Assembly (NCBI RefSeq): GCF_039522525.1 | Contig: NZ_BAAADO010000002.1 | Coordinates: 496,001 to 560,000, forward strand | Source: Salinibacillus aidingensis | GTDB lineage: Bacteria > Bacillota > Bacilli > Bacillales > Alkalibacillaceae | Reading direction: 5' to 3' | DNA length: 64,000 bases | In this document: in pieces, positions 1 to 9,046 of the stretch | How positions within the stretch are numbered: the stretch's first letter is position 1 | Layout: each line of letters begins with the position of its first letter | The notes under the pieces: generated by a model | Told to the model about the DNA's origin: nothing | Databases searched by the model: none | The model's input: the letters and a program-made list of their open reading frames with translations, nothing else | Made by a program: the position numbers and the translations under genes

Positions 1-307
1 TACTCGAGAAGTGGATATGGAAGCCTATCGTCAAATCAATCTTCGCCTTCACGATATGTTTCATAAGGCTGACTTAGTTAAATTAGGCTCCTATTTTATT
101 GACAGGCCCGGGAAGAAATTTAAAATTACGCTGCTTGTCAATGGCATTGAGGATCCCTTTCCTCAACCGGAGCATTTTTCCAAAACCTCTTCAAAGGCTT
201 TAAAGTTTAAGAAAAAATGGGAGAATTTATTTAAAAGAAGCCGGGAAGGAAGAGCATCCCAGTCAAAATCAGCCCACACCTCTTTCTCCCAGGAGCGCCA
301 TCCTTAG
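1..307 (+). CDS. C-terminal part of an unidentified protein (5' end outside window)
   Basis: The reading frame is open to the left edge, so this is most likely the tail of a longer gene. A GTG at 11 is possible but has no visible ribosome site. About 100 residues are visible. They contain a stretch like LVKLGSYFIDRPGKKFKITL followed by a basic, polar, probably disordered C-terminus rich in Lys, Arg, Ser and Gln. No family was recognised. A hairpin terminator follows the stop. Confidence 0.5.
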   Translation, partial: TREVDMEAYRQINLRLHDMFHKADLVKLGSYFIDRPGKKFKITLLVNGIEDPFPQPEHFSKTSSKALKFKKKWENLFKRSREGRASQSKSAHTSFSQERHP

Positions 308-346
308 TCATGTGGAGAAATATAATTTTTGGTTTACAAATTTTTT

Positions 347-377
347 AACGAGTTCCTGCACAGGAGCTCGTTTCTTA
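347..377 (+). terminator. Rho-independent terminator of the left-edge gene
   Basis: The inverted repeat AACGAG-TTCCTG...CAGGA-GCTCGTT is followed by a T-rich tract in the + direction. It lies between the end of the left-edge gene and the convergent stop of the subtilase gene. Confidence 0.75.
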
Positions 378-2612
378 TTGAAGTGCCTGTATTTTTGCAC
401 GAATTTCTATAGGAATGACTCCGTATCCACCTAAAAACACAACCTTACTTTCGTTAAGGTTTAAAAGCCATTCCTTTAATGGAACACTTAGGTTGTTTTT
501 TGGATTTGCTAATAATATAGGATTCTGGGACATTGCAGCCAGAGGTGATCCGGACAAAGCATCAATAAAACTGGTACCACTCGCAAAAAAGACCTTTGAT
601 AAGTCAAAGTCATGAGTATACCTTTTTACAATTTCCACACTGGTTTGATAACGATCTGGACCCGCAACCCTTTCAATATCCTTTACTCCCATTTGTTTTA
701 ATTGTTGAGCTACATTTGAAGACACAACACCTTCTCCTCCAATGATGGTTACTTTTGTAATTTCTGCATTCTTTATAAAACGAGAAACTTCATCAGGCAA
801 TGTATCATATCGGGTTAACAAAATAGGTATTTGCTTCATTCCCGCATACGAAGCAATGGATAAGGGGTCTGGAGACGTTTCTTTACCCGTAACTAAAAAT
901 ACTTCTGACACTTCCTGATTTATATGAGAAGCAACATCTACAGCTGTTCCGTATCTCGAGGTTCCATAAATACGATGGACTTCATACCCCTGCCCTTTCA
1001 AATGGGATTCAATCGATTTTGAAACTGCACCCTCACCTCCTAATAAGTAAATCTTTTGCGGGTTCAGTCTTTTGATCTCTGTCTTTATAATGTTCGGGAT
1101 TTCAGTTGACTTTGTTAATAATAAAGGAGCATTATACTGTTTTGCGATAACACTGCCCGTTAAAGCATCGATTGGTATATCACCTCGTCCTAAACATACT
1201 ACTGTTGATCCTTTTCCCCAGCCATACCTGGATATTTTTACACCCGTTTCATATCTTGTTGCCCCATGAAGACTTAATCCATAAGCTGTTTGAATGAGGC
1301 CGTATCCATAATTTGTATCCCTACCTGGTTCACCAAGGTCTAAAACATTTGTATTTAACATTTTGCGGATATCACTACTCGAAAGGTCTGGATTTGCTTG
1401 TTTTATCAAAGCTAAATTAGCTGCTACATACGGAGTGGCCATAGATGTCCCACTCATTGTCCGATACGTGTTATTGAGATATGTGCTATATATTGATTGT
1501 CCAGGCGCCGCAACTTCTGCAGTGTTGCCAACGGAAGAAAAACCAGCTCGTGTATTCGCATTTGTTGTTGCCATTACCGCAATTACTGATGGGTAACGAG
1601 CTGGATAAGCTATAGTATCACTAGTTGCTGCTCCTTCATTTCCTGCAGCTGCACAAATAAGAATTCCTTGGTCATTCGCCTTATCCACAACCATTTTTAG
1701 AGAACGAGACGCATATTCAGCACCAAGACTTAAATTAATAATATCCATTTCATTTGCAATCGCCCAGTCTATAGCAGATATCACATCAGATTCATACCCA
1801 TCCCCATTGGAATCTAAAACCTTTAAACTATAAATAGTAGCATTATGGGCTAATCCTACAGAACCTATTTGATTATTTTCAGCTCCAATAATTCCCGCAA
1901 CGTGAGTTCCGTGACCGTTCTCATCAAAATACTGTTCCGGACTTCCTATAAAGGAGTGACCACCAGCAATATTGAGATCTTCGTGTGGATAAATGCCTGA
2001 ATCGATAACGGCAATATCGACACCTTCACCTGTATAATTAGACTGCCAGGCTAAATGCCCGTTAACCTTTTCTATTCCCCAATCCTCTTGCTGTGCCGCT
2101 GCTTTTACAACCTGGTCTTTTTCAACTGAAATAATTCCTGTTTGCTCATTAGCCAGTCTTTTTACCTCCTCTTCAGGTAACACAGCTGTAATAACAGGAA
2201 TAGATCTTGCTTCATTTAGAACAACACCATCCACATTTTCAATTGCCTCTTCATCAGGTTCATTTTGAAAAAGAACATTGACAATTGTCCCTTCTTGAGT
2301 GGATAATATTTCACCGGTATCGGTATCAATCTTGGCATGATATCCTAATACTGATCCATCATTTGTTTTTGCTTTATAAGTAATTTCATATTGATTATTG
2401 GTATTTGTATGAGATTGACTGACAGAATTGCCCCCTGTACTGCTAAGATTCATATACTTATGATTGCTTTGAACCACTTTCTGTTGCCATTGTTGAAAGC
2501 TTCTGTCATTCTCAACCTTATTCAGAATGTGATGAAATGACCATTGATTTGTTTCATTATTTACACATGCCGCTAAAATCAAGAAAAGAAGCAGTATAAG
2601 TATTTTTCGCAC
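375..2612 (-). CDS. Subtilisin-family (S8) serine protease lipoprotein with C-terminal cell-wall-binding repeats
   Basis: Predicted exported protease of 745 residues. Residues 1-16 form a lipoprotein signal peptide with lipobox LAAC (Cys16). A propeptide-like region around 125-170 resembles inhibitor I9. The S8 domain spans about 180-440, with the triad Asp204 (AVIDSG), His234 (NGHGTHVAG) and Ser390 (SGTSMATP), plus oxyanion Asn325 (AAAGNEG). From about 450 to the end there are three repeats of the CWB2 type with LLGGEGAVS/IIGGEGVVS-like motifs, as found in Bacillus wall-associated proteases. The start is GTG with AAAGGTGAT upstream. The gene is monocistronic, and the TAA stop abuts the terminator. 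Expected location is the cell surface, held by lipid and/or wall repeats. Substrate unknown. Confidence 0.9.
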   Translation of the reverse strand: MRKILILLLFLILAACVNNETNQWSFHHILNKVENDRSFQQWQQKVVQSNHKYMNLSSTGGNSVSQSHTNTNNQYEITYKAKTNDGSVLGYHAKIDTDTGEILSTQEGTIVNVLFQNEPDEEAIENVDGVVLNEARSIPVITAVLPEEEVKRLANEQTGIISVEKDQVVKAAAQQEDWGIEKVNGHLAWQSNYTGEGVDIAVIDSGIYPHEDLNIAGGHSFIGSPEQYFDENGHGTHVAGIIGAENNQIGSVGLAHNATIYSLKVLDSNGDGYESDVISAIDWAIANEMDIINLSLGAEYASRSLKMVVDKANDQGILICAAAGNEGAATSDTIAYPARYPSVIAVMATTNANTRAGFSSVGNTAEVAAPGQSIYSTYLNNTYRTMSGTSMATPYVAANLALIKQANPDLSSSDIRKMLNTNVLDLGEPGRDTNYGYGLIQTAYGLSLHGATRYETGVKISRYGWGKGSTVVCLGRGDIPIDALTGSVIAKQYNAPLLLTKSTEIPNIIKTEIKRLNPQKIYLLGGEGAVSKSIESHLKGQGYEVHRIYGTSRYGTAVDVASHINQEVSEVFLVTGKETSPDPLSIASYAGMKQIPILLTRYDTLPDEVSRFIKNAEITKVTIIGGEGVVSSNVAQQLKQMGVKDIERVAGPDRYQTSVEIVKRYTHDFDLSKVFFASGTSFIDALSGSPLAAMSQNPILLANPKNNLSVPLKEWLLNLNESKVVFLGGYGVIPIEIRAKIQALQ

Positions 2613-2808
2613 AGAATATCACCTTTAATAATTTTTTCGTATTTAGCTTACCCAAGAAACTCCTTCATACTAGACAAAAAAATAATGAATATAATACAAA
2701 ATAGATGCGTTACGATTAAACTTTAACGAAATGAATCTGTTTCTTCTTAAATAAAATTGGGAAACGTATAAAGAGAATTAAACCAGTTCATTGACAGGTG
2801 TGGATGAT

Positions 2809-3702
2809 ATGAGAAAAATACTAGTGACGGTTTTCATGCTGTTATTGGTTGTCGCAATCGGCTTTGTGATCTATCCGCCAGGCAGCGGGGATTTCCAGTC
2901 AAACGGAAACCTGTCGCAGAATAGAGAGCCTGGAGCGGAACAGTATGAATCAGAGTCAACCATAAAAAATGAAGAAGATACTATTTCCGATAAGGTATCA
3001 CAAACGGTAACGGATGTCGTCGAAAAAACGATTGACTTTTTTGTACCTAAAACGCTAAAAATTGCAGCGATTGGGGATTCTCTCACACAAGGCGTTGGTG
3101 ATGAAACGGAAAATGAGGGATATGTAGGGGTATTAAGAAATCGCCTGCAAAATAGTAATGTTGACGAGCTGGTTATTGATAATTATGGAAAAAGAGGGAA
3201 CCGAACGGATCAGCTGCTTACCCGTTTAAAAGAAAATGAGGATATAATCAGCTCAGTAAAAAATTCGGATGTTGTCCTGATCACCATTGGGGCAAATGAT
3301 ATCATGAAAATTGTAAAGCAGAACTTCACCTCGTTATCCTATGAAATGTTCAGAGAAGAACAGCCCGCTTATCAGAAACGTCTAAAGGAGATTTTTGAGA
3401 CCATTCGCCAATATAACAGCGAAGCACACATTATGCTTGTTGGTTTATTCAACCCCTTTGCACAGTACTTTGAAGATATCCCTGAATTAGATAAAATCAT
3501 TATGGACTATAACTTTATTGGGCAGCAGGTCGTGGCGGATTACAGTCCGGCTACCTTCATACCCATAAAGGATCTATTCATTAACTCAGATAAAAACCTC
3601 TTTGCCGACGATCACTTTCACCCGAATTCACAAGGTTACGAGTTAATGGGTGAGAGGATTTTATACTACGTCAAGCAAGTGTATGAAATTGAACAGAATT
3701 GA
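2809..3702 (+). CDS. SGNH/GDSL-family hydrolase, membrane-anchored (YpmR-like)
   Basis: Predicted extracytoplasmic esterase or lipase-type hydrolase of 297 residues. One N-terminal hydrophobic segment (about residues 4-22) is a signal anchor, followed by a polar linker to residue 80. SGNH blocks are visible: GDSLTQG (Ser91), an Asn-containing GKRGNRTDQ, GAND, and the C-terminal DDHFHPNSQGY carrying the Asp/His pair. The ATG at 2809 has AGGTG 8 bases upstream and is preferred to an in-frame TTG at 2791. It is followed by a YpmS-like gene, the same order as ypmR-ypmS in Bacillus subtilis. The natural substrate is not known. Confidence 0.85.
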   Translation: MRKILVTVFMLLLVVAIGFVIYPPGSGDFQSNGNLSQNREPGAEQYESESTIKNEEDTISDKVSQTVTDVVEKTIDFFVPKTLKIAAIGDSLTQGVGDETENEGYVGVLRNRLQNSNVDELVIDNYGKRGNRTDQLLTRLKENEDIISSVKNSDVVLITIGANDIMKIVKQNFTSLSYEMFREEQPAYQKRLKEIFETIRQYNSEAHIMLVGLFNPFAQYFEDIPELDKIIMDYNFIGQQVVADYSPATFIPIKDLFINSDKNLFADDHFHPNSQGYELMGERILYYVKQVYEIEQN

Positions 3703-3795
3703 ATAATAACCGCTTTATTACTTTAAATATGATGTCCTGCAGATATATTTATTACCTGAAGCAGGCGGAAATGATTGGGGATTGGAGAATCGTTT

Positions 3796-4413
3796 ATGTT
3801 TAAGTCGAAAAATAAATGGAAAACCTTGTTTTTCGGAATAGCCGGAATCAATCTGTTGATTCTAATCTGGCTGATTTTATTAATCTTTCTGCCGATCGCT
3901 GGGGAAACAAATCCTTTTACAGACAAAAAGGAAGTGGACAAAGGAGATGCTGAATTTACTATATCTTCCACTAAAGAAAATCTAAATAAATTAGTCAATA
4001 CCTATTTAGATGAATTATCCAAGCATACAGATATTGAATACAGCGTAAATATTGAGGACAGTGTTCAGCTCATTGGTACCATTAAAGTGTTTGACCAGCA
4101 AGTCCCATTAACGGCCCGATTTGATCCAATTGTTCAAAATAATGGGGACCTCATGCTCAGGCTCCATTCAATTTCACTGGGAAGGCTCGAGCTGCCAAAC
4201 AAACGTGTGCTGGATTATGTAAAAGATAACTATCCGATGCCCGAATGGGTTAACGTAAATCCCGGTGATGAAACCATTTACGCAGCTATTACGGAGATGG
4301 AAATGAAAAGTAACTTTAATATAGAGGTAACCAGCTTTAATCTGAAAAGCAATCATCTTGCATTCAGAATCAGGGTGCCAAATAAAGCCTTTGATCTAAG
4401 CAAAGCCTTTTAG
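3796..4413 (+). CDS. YpmS-family (DUF2140) membrane-anchored protein
   Basis: 205 residues. A short basic N-terminus precedes one transmembrane helix (about residues 10-33), then an extracytoplasmic domain that ends RVPNKAFDLSKAF. The sequence and position after a YpmR-like SGNH hydrolase match YpmS, a conserved Bacillus protein of unknown function. The ATG at 3796 is chosen because GGAG lies 8 bases upstream; an upstream TTG at 3775 lacks a ribosome site. The 93-bp gap after the hydrolase has no clear terminator, so the two genes are probably co-transcribed. Confidence 0.8.
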   Translation: MFKSKNKWKTLFFGIAGINLLILIWLILLIFLPIAGETNPFTDKKEVDKGDAEFTISSTKENLNKLVNTYLDELSKHTDIEYSVNIEDSVQLIGTIKVFDQQVPLTARFDPIVQNNGDLMLRLHSISLGRLELPNKRVLDYVKDNYPMPEWVNVNPGDETIYAAITEMEMKSNFNIEVTSFNLKSNHLAFRIRVPNKAFDLSKAF

Positions 4414-4416
4414 CAG

Positions 4417-4562
4417 AACAAAGGCGTAAGCGCCCGTTTAGCGACGTACGGACTGGACTGAGCCGCAGGAGACAAAGGAAGCACGACGAAACTTTGTTGA
4501 GTCGATGTTGACTTATTGTACGGAGGTGAAGTCTCGCTAGTCGCTGGGCGCTGGAGCCGGAC
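4417..4562. repeat. Intergenic hairpin repeat, type C (single copy here)
   Basis: This GC-rich block starts three bases after the ypmS-like stop. Its outer arms pair: GCGCCC plus AGCGAC at 4430-4445 with GTCGCT-GGGCGC at 4540-4551, with roughly 95 bases between them. The base composition differs from flanking genes. From memory, similar blocks recur downstream of genes in many Bacillaceae genomes; no second copy was seen in this window. It may act as a processing or termination element, but no function is shown. Confidence 0.6.
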
Positions 4563-4673
4563 GTGGCCTTTCCAGCGGAAGCACCTTTAGAAGAAAAACT
4601 TACTATTATCGTTTGTATCGTTTTTGTTCATAATAACCCTAGATTTCCGGTTTTTCTGAAAGGAGGCTTATTT

Positions 4674-4844
4674 ATGCGACTGCCACAGGCTATGGCCTAT
4701 ACAACGATTGCCATGCAAAAGCTGGGCTATACTCGACGGGAAATGGAGAGCATTACCAATACGATGCTGGAACAATATGAAATTTACGGGGAAGATGAAG
4801 CTGAACAATTAGCCGATCAGATATTATTTGAGGACAAGCATTAG
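4674..4844 (+). CDS. Small conserved-looking protein of unknown function, 56 residues
   Basis: A short acidic, helical protein beginning MRLPQAMAYTTIAMQKLGYT and ending QILFEDKH. The ATG at 4674 has a very strong ribosome site (AAAGGAGG, spacing 8). The frame is open further upstream to 4563, but that part overlaps the intergenic repeat and has no start signal. The coding end runs into a terminator hairpin. The arrangement, with one helix then another and Gly-Tyr between, is reminiscent of small UBA-like or three-helix folds, but no family was identified. Confidence 0.7.
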   Translation: MRLPQAMAYTTIAMQKLGYTRREMESITNTMLEQYEIYGEDEAEQLADQILFEDKH

Positions 4845-4863
4845 ACCGCTTGCCCTCTTTTTA
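4830..4863 (+). terminator. Terminator overlapping the 3' end of the small ORF
   Basis: GAGGACAAGC at 4830-4839 pairs with GCTTGCCCTC at 4848-4857 (one G-T pair), followed by TTTTTAT. The stop codon at 4842-4844 lies in the loop. Confidence 0.75.
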
Positions 4864-4928
4864 TGAGTTTTTCGCATAGGTTGTTGTTAGGTCTTTGAAA
4901 TAGGCTCCGATTTACACTAGTGCAATGT

Positions 4929-5858
4929 TTATTCATCAAAAAGATCACTTGATAAGTATCTTTCCCCTGTGTCCGGCGCAATGGCTACGATAACGTCGTC
5001 AGGAGTCTTCCGCTTAGCTACTTCCAGAGCGGCATAGCATGAAGCACCGGCTGATGCACCAACTAAAATTCCTTCCTCTCTGGCTAACTTTCTCGTGATG
5101 TCATACGCCTGTTCATCTTCAATCTGAAAAATTTCGTCATAGACCTCTTCATTCAGTGTATCCGGAATAAAGCCCGGGCTGGTTCCAACCAATTTATGCT
5201 TTCCTGGCTTGCCTCCTGACAGAACTGGAGAGCCTGCGGGTTCAGCAACGTGGATGGTCAGATCCTTATAATATTTTTTCAGTTCCTCCCCTGTACCGGT
5301 TATTGTTCCTCCTGTACCTGCTGTCGCTACAAACGCTGTAAGAGGTTTATTTAATTCCTTCATATCATTGATAATTTCCACAGCGGTCGTATGGCGATGA
5401 GCATCAGGATTAGCCATGTTTTCAAATTGAAGCGGAATAAAGCTATCCGGAATTTCCTTTTGGAGCTCCTCAGCTTTCCTGATTGCTCCAGGCATTTTTT
5501 CCGCGCTTGGTGTCAGCACAATTTCTGCACCATAAGCCTTCATTAGCTTAATTCGTTCTTTTGTTGCCGAGTCAGGCATCACTAAAATAGCACGGTACCC
5601 ACTGGCAGCTGCATTCATAGCCAAACCAATGCCTGTGTTTCCGCTGGTAGGCTCAATGATTGTGGACCCTTCCTTCAGGTAACCCTCTTCCTCTGCCTTT
5701 ACGATCATATTATAGGCAGCCCGGTCCTTAACACTCCCACTTGGGTTAAACATTTCAAGCTTAACGTAGACCTGTGCACCATCCTTGGGTGAAAGCTTAT
5801 TTAATTTGACTAACGGTGTATTTCCGATTAACTCAGACATATTATTAACGACGGTCAT
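4929..5858 (-). CDS. cysK: Cysteine synthase A (O-acetylserine sulfhydrylase)
   Basis: A PLP enzyme that makes L-cysteine from O-acetylserine and sulfide in the cytoplasm; 309 residues, the normal family length. The N-terminus MSELIGNTPLVKLNK and the PLP-lysine motif NPSGSVKDRAA are present, as are the phosphate/substrate loop PTSGNTGIG and the glycine loop TAGTGGTITGTG. The start chosen is the ATG at 5858 with GGAAGGG about 9 bases upstream; an in-frame ATG at 5885 has no ribosome site. It stands alone, with no cysE or homocysteine genes nearby. A paralogue with O-phosphoserine or cystathionine specificity cannot be excluded from sequence alone. Confidence 0.9.
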   Translation of the reverse strand: MTVVNNMSELIGNTPLVKLNKLSPKDGAQVYVKLEMFNPSGSVKDRAAYNMIVKAEEEGYLKEGSTIIEPTSGNTGIGLAMNAAASGYRAILVMPDSATKERIKLMKAYGAEIVLTPSAEKMPGAIRKAEELQKEIPDSFIPLQFENMANPDAHRHTTAVEIINDMKELNKPLTAFVATAGTGGTITGTGEELKKYYKDLTIHVAEPAGSPVLSGGKPGKHKLVGTSPGFIPDTLNEEVYDEIFQIEDEQAYDITRKLAREEGILVGASAGASCYAALEVAKRKTPDDVIVAIAPDTGERYLSSDLFDE

Positions 5859-6068
5859 GTGAAAATCCCTTCCTTTTTGCTTCATTCGTGTGTGTTTTTG
5901 ATTTTATCATATTTGGGTACATTATCGAATACAGAAAGAATTGGTGCAACTTCATTCCCTTTTTAATCATATTTCGTTATGATATATATTTAGATACACG
6001 AAATAATTGGAAGGAAGGGATCTGTCATCTCAGATATAGAAAAAATAACAAAGAGAAATTTAGCGATC

Positions 6069-7244
6069 ATGTGGTTTGCCAACTTCTTTATTGCTGGCAG
6101 TATGACGATGGTTATCCCGTTTTTATCTTTATATATTGAAACCTTTGGAAATTTCTCCGATAAATATGTGCAAAACTGGTCCGGATGGGTATTTGCCATT
6201 ACCTTTATGACGGCCTTTATCTTTTCACCCATCTGGGGAAGGTTTGGTGATTACTACGGACGAAAGAAATTCTTAATTATTGCGGGCATTGGGCTCAGTA
6301 TCAGTGTATTTTTAATGGGCTTTGTTACGAATGTGATTCAACTCTTCTTTCTGCGTATGTTTATGGGATTATTCTCAGGCTTTATATCCACGGCCCAGGC
6401 TCTTATTTCCACTCAGACACCAAAAAAAGATGCAGGAAGAGTGCTCGGTACTCTGCAAACCGGAAACGTTACCGGAACCCTGCTTGGCCCTCTTTTGGGC
6501 GGAGTGATTGCAGATACCTTTGGCTATTCCATGACCTTTCTTGTCACATCCGTCCCTCTGATTCTCGCATCCGTATTAGTGATCTTTGGGGTGAAAGAAT
6601 ATAAACTGGAGTCAAAAGAGGAAACCGAAACCAAGTATTCAAGAAAGGAAGTTATTCAGCATATATGGCGATCCCCTGTTTTATTAATGGTGATGTTTAT
6701 TTCCATCATTGTTCAGGTCGCGCATTTTAGTATACAGCCCATCCTGTCATTATATGTTGGGGAATTGCACGGACCTGCGAATTTAGCCTTTTTCTCCGGG
6801 CTTGCCTTCTCTATTACGGGATTGGGAAATTTACTGATGGCCAGAAGATGGGGCCGGTTAGCGGACCGGTTTAACCATGAAAAAATTCTTGTCTTACTGT
6901 TGTTCTGTGCTGCAATTGTCTACTTTCCCGGAGGATTTGTGACAAGTATCTGGCAGCTGGTCATTATCCGCTTTTTGCTGGGGATTACGTTAGGGGGAAT
7001 TATCCCGGTGCGGGTCGCGTTTATTCGTCAGGCTGCACCTATTTCCATTCAGGGGGAAGTATTAGGCTATAACACGAGTCTCCGTTTTCTCGGTAATATG
7101 TTGGGGCCTCTTTTAGGGGGACTCATCTCCGGTTATTTCGGAATCTCATCCGTCTTTTTCGTATCCAGTACACTGCTGTTTTTGGCAGGTGTTTCATTTT
7201 TCATCACGCTGCAAAGACATCCTGATCCAGTGAATCAATACTAA
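6069..7244 (+). CDS. MFS transporter, probable drug/metabolite exporter
   Basis: Polytopic protein with about 12 predicted membrane helices. The MFS motif A between TM2 and TM3 is clear (GRFGDYYGRKK), with a second half-repeat motif (GRLADRFNHEK). The overall pattern resembles Bacillus multidrug-type MFS proteins. The coordinate given is the first ATG, but it has no ribosome site. A strong GGAAGGAAGGGA at 6009-6020 precedes an in-frame ATC at 6027, which would add 14 residues (ISDIEKITKRNLAI) of the kind normally found before TM1 in this family. The amidase gene follows directly; the ATG overlapping this stop (TAATG) probably reflects co-transcription. Substrate unknown. Confidence 0.85.
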   Translation: MWFANFFIAGSMTMVIPFLSLYIETFGNFSDKYVQNWSGWVFAITFMTAFIFSPIWGRFGDYYGRKKFLIIAGIGLSISVFLMGFVTNVIQLFFLRMFMGLFSGFISTAQALISTQTPKKDAGRVLGTLQTGNVTGTLLGPLLGGVIADTFGYSMTFLVTSVPLILASVLVIFGVKEYKLESKEETETKYSRKEVIQHIWRSPVLLMVMFISIIVQVAHFSIQPILSLYVGELHGPANLAFFSGLAFSITGLGNLLMARRWGRLADRFNHEKILVLLLFCAAIVYFPGGFVTSIWQLVIIRFLLGITLGGIIPVRVAFIRQAAPISIQGEVLGYNTSLRFLGNMLGPLLGGLISGYFGISSVFFVSSTLLFLAGVSFFITLQRHPDPVNQY

Positions 7245-7303
7245 TGAATTCCTGCAGAACGCTGGAGCTGGGCATGGACATTATAAGAAAGGAAAGATGC
7301 CAT

Positions 7304-8782
7304 TTGTTTAATAAGAGGTTGAAAGAAATCGCAGACCATCAATTACTGGAAGCTACCATTGATCAGATTCAGCATGCACTCGAAAATGAACGAATCACAT
7401 CCAAAGAGCTTGTTTTGATGTATTTGTATCGCATTCAGCGTTATGATCAGGATGGTGTAAAACTGAATTCTATTTTGGAAATCAATCCTGAAGCTATTCA
7501 TCTCGCCGAAGCACTCGATACAGAAAGAAAAAATAAAGGAAAAAGAAGCTCATTACATGGAATTCCGATTCTGTTAAAGGACAACATAGATACCCATGAC
7601 AAGCTGCATACCAGCGCCGGCTCCCTTACCTTAAAGGATCACACTGCCAATAAGGACTCTTTTGTTGCCAAACAGCTCAAGCAGGCAGGGGCCATCATAT
7701 TAGGAAAAGCTAATATGACGGAATGGGCAAACTTCATGACAGACGGAATGCCCAATGGCTACAGCTCCAGGGGTGGCCAGGTGCTGAATCCTTATGGCCC
7801 GGGAGAGCTTGACGTTGGGGGATCAAGCAGTGGCTCAGGGGCGGCAGTGGCGGCCAACCTGGTCACGGCAGCTATCGGAACAGAAACATCCGGCTCGATA
7901 TTAAGTCCGGCAAGCTCAAACTCGGTTGTAGGGGTAAAACCAACTGTAGGGCTAATCAGCAGAGCAGGAATTATTCCCATTTCCCACAGTCAGGATACAG
8001 CCGGACCTATAGCAAGAACCGTAAAGGATGCTGCGATTGTACTAAGTGCCATTGCCGGAGTGGATGACGAAGACCCGATAACGAACACCAATCTTCATCC
8101 AACTGTGGATTATGTATCCTTTTTAGAAAAAGAGGGGCTGGAAGGGACCACCATAGGTATTGCCCGTGATCCTTATTTTGGATTACTGGATGAGGAAGAA
8201 AAAGAAACAATGGAGAAAGCCCTGACTGTGTTAAAAGAACATGGAGCAGAGCTTGTGGATGATGTCAAAATGCCTTCCCAGGATGAAGATTGGGATATGA
8301 ATACGCTGATCTATGAATTTAAAAACGGAATTAATACCTATCTTCAACAGACAGAAAACCATGTTCCCGTAAAATCGTTAGAAGACGTGATCCAGTTTAA
8401 TGAGAAGCATGAGGGTCGTATGCTTAAATATGGACAGACCTTATTAACCAGCAGTGAAGAAACGAGCGGAAATCTCACAGAATCGGCCTATTTAAAAAGT
8501 CTGGAAAAGGATGTCTATATGTCCCGGGATAAAGGAATAGATGCGGTCATGAAGGAGAACGAACTAGACGCCATTCTGTTCCCAAACAATGTCGGTGCCG
8601 CCATACCTGCAAAGGCAGGATATCCATCGATTACAGTTCCGGGCGGATATACACGCAGTGGAAAGCCTCTGGGCATTACATTAACAGGAAAAGCCTTTGA
8701 TGAGGGGAAATTATTAAAAATGGCCTATGGATTTGAACAGGCAACTCAATTGCGGAAACCACCGGAATTAAAAGATTCATGA
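7304..8782 (+). CDS. Amidase-signature family hydrolase
   Basis: 492 residues from a TTG at 7304, which has AGAAAGGAAAG 7 bases upstream. An ATG at 7244 overlaps the previous stop but lacks a ribosome site. The Ser-cisSer-Lys centre is visible: Lys in LLKDNIDT, the cis-Ser in GGSSSGSGAAVAA, and the nucleophile in TETSGSIL. The family hydrolyses amide bonds in the cytoplasm. GatA is unlikely because no gatB/gatC are present and the C-terminal half differs. Pairing with the upstream MFS carrier suggests uptake or export of an amide-containing compound, but this is inference. R1 copy 1 starts right at its stop. Confidence 0.85.
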   Translation: MFNKRLKEIADHQLLEATIDQIQHALENERITSKELVLMYLYRIQRYDQDGVKLNSILEINPEAIHLAEALDTERKNKGKRSSLHGIPILLKDNIDTHDKLHTSAGSLTLKDHTANKDSFVAKQLKQAGAIILGKANMTEWANFMTDGMPNGYSSRGGQVLNPYGPGELDVGGSSSGSGAAVAANLVTAAIGTETSGSILSPASSNSVVGVKPTVGLISRAGIIPISHSQDTAGPIARTVKDAAIVLSAIAGVDDEDPITNTNLHPTVDYVSFLEKEGLEGTTIGIARDPYFGLLDEEEKETMEKALTVLKEHGAELVDDVKMPSQDEDWDMNTLIYEFKNGINTYLQQTENHVPVKSLEDVIQFNEKHEGRMLKYGQTLLTSSEETSGNLTESAYLKSLEKDVYMSRDKGIDAVMKENELDAILFPNNVGAAIPAKAGYPSITVPGGYTRSGKPLGITLTGKAFDEGKLLKMAYGFEQATQLRKPPELKDS

Positions 8783-8783
8783 T

Positions 8784-8929
8784 AAAGTGAAACTTCCATC
8801 AGTGGGGGGGTTCTCCATCCCCCCCACTGATGGTTAGTTGAACTTATCAGGTATTTACTGGCCGTTTATCCCCCACTTAGTCTTGTTGGGGTACCCTCAG
8901 GTATTACGGCCAGTTAATGCGTGATAAAT
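8784..8929 (+). repeat. R1 intergenic repeat, copy 1 (long form, 3' arm of inner hairpin missing)
   Basis: It begins (AAAGTGAAACTTCC) immediately after the amidase stop. Hairpin 1, CCATCAGTGGGGG with CCCCCACTGATGG, is intact. The ACTGGCCGT/ACGGCCAGT arms and the TTATCA/TGATAA arms are present, but the inner hairpin has lost about 16 bases of its 3' arm between GTACCCTCA and GGTATTACGG. It ends GTGATAAAT. Confidence 0.9.
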
Positions 8930-8953
8930 CCTTAAATACACCCCTTTAAAATG

Positions 8954-8986
8954 GACCCCAAAATTCAGCTTTTGGGGTCTGTTTTA
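8954..8986 (+). terminator. Terminator after the MFS-amidase unit
   Basis: GACCCCAAAA and TTTTGGGGTC pair perfectly around a short loop and are followed by TGTTTTAT. It separates the amidase unit from the convergent threonine aldolase gene. Confidence 0.85.
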
Positions 8987-9046
8987 TGTGGGTTATAGGA
9001 CTCAGCAGATATATCCTTAAAAAATATCAAATCCTTTAAGCTTGCT

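Noticed and set aside
4563..4673. Extension of the small ORF upstream of 4674
   Set aside because: The upstream part overlaps the type C repeat and has no start signal; the strong ribosome site lies before 4674.
7304..8782. GatA subunit of the amidotransferase
   Set aside because: No gatB or gatC neighbours and a different C-terminal half.
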